A stretch of 5,850 nucleotides of DNA from GCA-2861595 sp035526335 (GTDB lineage Bacteria; Actinomycetota; Acidimicrobiia; Acidimicrobiales; GCA-2861595): assembly GCA_035526335.1 (NCBI GenBank), contig DATLCN010000056.1, forward strand, positions 1-5,850, given 5' to 3'. The position numbers and the translations under genes are program-made. The notes below the pieces were generated by a model. That model was not told the origin of the DNA. It saw only the letters and a list, made by a program, of their open reading frames with translations, and made no database searches. Shown here one piece after another: positions 4,560 through 5,850 of this stretch; positions within the stretch are counted from its first letter, which is position 1, and every line of letters begins with the position of its first letter.

Positions 4560-5850
4560 ATGACGGCTCATCTCGCTGAGGACCTCGTTCTCCTAAGCGA
4601 TCTCCATCTCGGCCCCGGCGCTCTCCACTGCGTCGAGACGTTCTTCCACGACGTCGAGCTCTGCCGCTTCCTGGACAGCCTCGTTCGTCGGGCTGAGCCG
4701 GAAGGACGGTCATGGCGGTTGGTGATCCTGGGTGATTTCCTCGATTTCCTGCGTTGCGAGCTCGTGACGAACAAGGAGGGCGGAGCGCCCACCGAAACGG
4801 TGGCCATGGCGACGCTGGACAGGATCATGAGCAGCCATGAGGACGTCTTCGGGGGACTGGCCCGGTTCCTCGGCGCCGGTTTCCCAGTCGACATCGTCAT
4901 CGGTAATCACGATGCAGAGCTCATGCGGCCCGCCCTTCAGGAGCGCCTTCGCCGAGTCCTCGCCGATGCCGGCGCCGGCGACACCGGGGGCACGCTCCGG
5001 TTCCACCCGTGGATCTACCACCTCCCCGGCGTGGTCTACGCCGAACACGGCAGCCAGCACGACGGTTTCAACTGCTTCAGCACCGTGCTCGATCCGTACG
5101 CCGAGGGTGCGCCCGGTCCCCTCGAGCGGCCCATCGGGACTTTCCTCTTCGAGGCCGAGGAGCGCCTGCTGTACGACATCGATCCCTGCCCCGATCACGC
5201 CAGCTCTCCTCTCCGCTACTACTGGCTGGCCGCCCGTCGCCAGCCTGGTTCGGCGGTGGATGCTCTGCGGCGACAAGCGTCGGTGTTCGTCGACCTCGTG
5301 CGCCACGCAAAGGCCCTCTCGGGGCCGGCGTGGGCGGCCCGGCGGGCTTCCTACCGCAACGAACTCCTCGAGTCCTATGCCAAGGAGGTCGGGCTGGCCC
5401 ACGAGACGGTGCTGGCCATCGACGAGATGTCGTCGGCATCCGAAAGCCCCCTCGCGCTGCTGACGAAGGAGGCGGTGAAGATCAACACCCGCCGGTCGGG
5501 CCCGGCCCTGGCGCTGCTCTCGCTCGGCTACCTGGCGTCCAAGCGCGGCGCCACCCGCGTACTGGCAATGGGCGGGACGGCCGCTGCCGCCGTGTCCCAC
5601 CTTCGCAAGGGCCTGCCGTTGTCACCGACCGGGCGCCATGTCACATATCTCCAGCGGGCGGCGACAAGGATCCACGACCTGTTGGAGGCGGACGGCGCTG
5701 GAGTGCCCTATTACGTGTTCGCCCACACCCATGCCGCGCAGCACCTGCCGCTGGGGTTCGGTGCCGATGCGCCGCAGTACCTCAACACCGGCACCTGGTC
5801 CTGCCTCGCCCCGCCGGCAGCCGAAACCCTTCGCACGATCAGGCCCACTG
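4560..5850 (+). CDS. Calcineurin-like metallophosphoesterase (3' end outside window)
   Basis: The frame is open from ATG 4560 to the window edge (430 codons), so the end is not seen. The metallophosphoesterase motifs appear in order: D14 and H16 in LLSDLHLG; D59 in VILGDFLDFL; N116, H117 and D118 in VIGNHDAEL; H163 in YAEHGSQHD; H389 and H391 in FAHTHAA, followed by NTGTW (409-413). These are the usual ligands of a two-metal centre that hydrolyses phosphate esters; the order recalls LpxH/UDP-diacylglucosamine hydrolase-like enzymes, but the substrate cannot be told. About 225 residues separate H163 from the H389 motif. This insertion is largely helical and contains a hydrophobic stretch (GPALALLSLGYLASKRG, then VLAMGGTAAAAV) that could form a cap or a membrane-contact surface. 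No signal peptide, so cytoplasmic. There is no clear ribosome binding site; GTG 4476 is an alternative start, but the sequence between the two is not protein-like. The long opposite-strand frame is a shadow. Confidence 0.9.
   Translation, partial: MTAHLAEDLVLLSDLHLGPGALHCVETFFHDVELCRFLDSLVRRAEPEGRSWRLVILGDFLDFLRCELVTNKEGGAPTETVAMATLDRIMSSHEDVFGGLARFLGAGFPVDIVIGNHDAELMRPALQERLRRVLADAGAGDTGGTLRFHPWIYHLPGVVYAEHGSQHDGFNCFSTVLDPYAEGAPGPLERPIGTFLFEAEERLLYDIDPCPDHASSPLRYYWLAARRQPGSAVDALRRQASVFVDLVRHAKALSGPAWAARRASYRNELLESYAKEVGLAHETVLAIDEMSSASESPLALLTKEAVKINTRRSGPALALLSLGYLASKRGATRVLAMGGTAAAAVSHLRKGLPLSPTGRHVTYLQRAATRIHDLLEADGAGVPYYVFAHTHAAQHLPLGFGADAPQYLNTGTWSCLAPPAAETLRTIRPT

Noticed and set aside
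4303..4563. Open frames on both strands before the phosphoesterase (also 4333-4713, minus)
   Set aside because: Arg/Gly/Pro-rich composition without domain-like pattern or ribosome binding site; judged non-coding.
4710..5600. Long leftward open frame of 296 codons
   Set aside because: It is antisense to the metallophosphoesterase, whose motifs are unmistakable; the antisense translation shows no recognisable domain.
1..5850. CRISPR array or long tandem repeats
   Set aside because: No regularly spaced repeats longer than about 10 bases were seen anywhere in the window.

Overview
The window is GC-rich DNA from an actinobacterium-like bacterium. The codon choice is strongly GC-biased, GTG starts are common, and the gene types fit: a HicB-like protein with a C-terminal helix-turn-helix, a choice-of-anchor P/DUF11 secreted protein and an actinobacterial-style tyrosine recombinase. 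Acidimicrobiia would fit, but this is only an inference.

Left part (1 to about 2425): the right end of an integrated mobile element. A leftward, tightly packed operon holds a tyrosine recombinase (1155-1949) followed by two small unidentified genes (715-1158 and 448-711). A small rightward gene of unknown function (154-426) converges on it. The recombinase keeps its whole catalytic domain, but its reading frame is closed just upstream of the GTG start, so the N-terminal DNA-binding part is missing or disrupted. About 430 bp upstream of the recombinase lies the 3' half of a tRNA-Val (anticodon CAC) without its 5' half (2381-2424). This is the signature of an attachment site. Its orientation places the element on the left and the original chromosome on the right, and it predicts an intact tRNA-Val(CAC) at the far left end, outside the window. 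Short direct repeats between the recombinase and this site may be arm-type binding sites.

Middle part (about 2426 to 3113): a gene-poor stretch with GC-rich hairpins and a short AT-rich patch. It is followed by a leftward, frameshifted remnant of a HicB-like antitoxin whose C-terminal helix-turn-helix is still readable. No toxin partner is visible.

Right part (3161 to 5850): ordinary chromosomal genes on the + strand. First is a secreted protein of 360 residues (signal peptide, choice-of-anchor P-like domain, proline-rich linker, DUF11 domain). A 316-base non-coding gap follows, then a calcineurin-like metallophosphoesterase that runs off the window. All of its metal-binding motifs are visible, and a large helical insertion separates the early motifs from the last ones.
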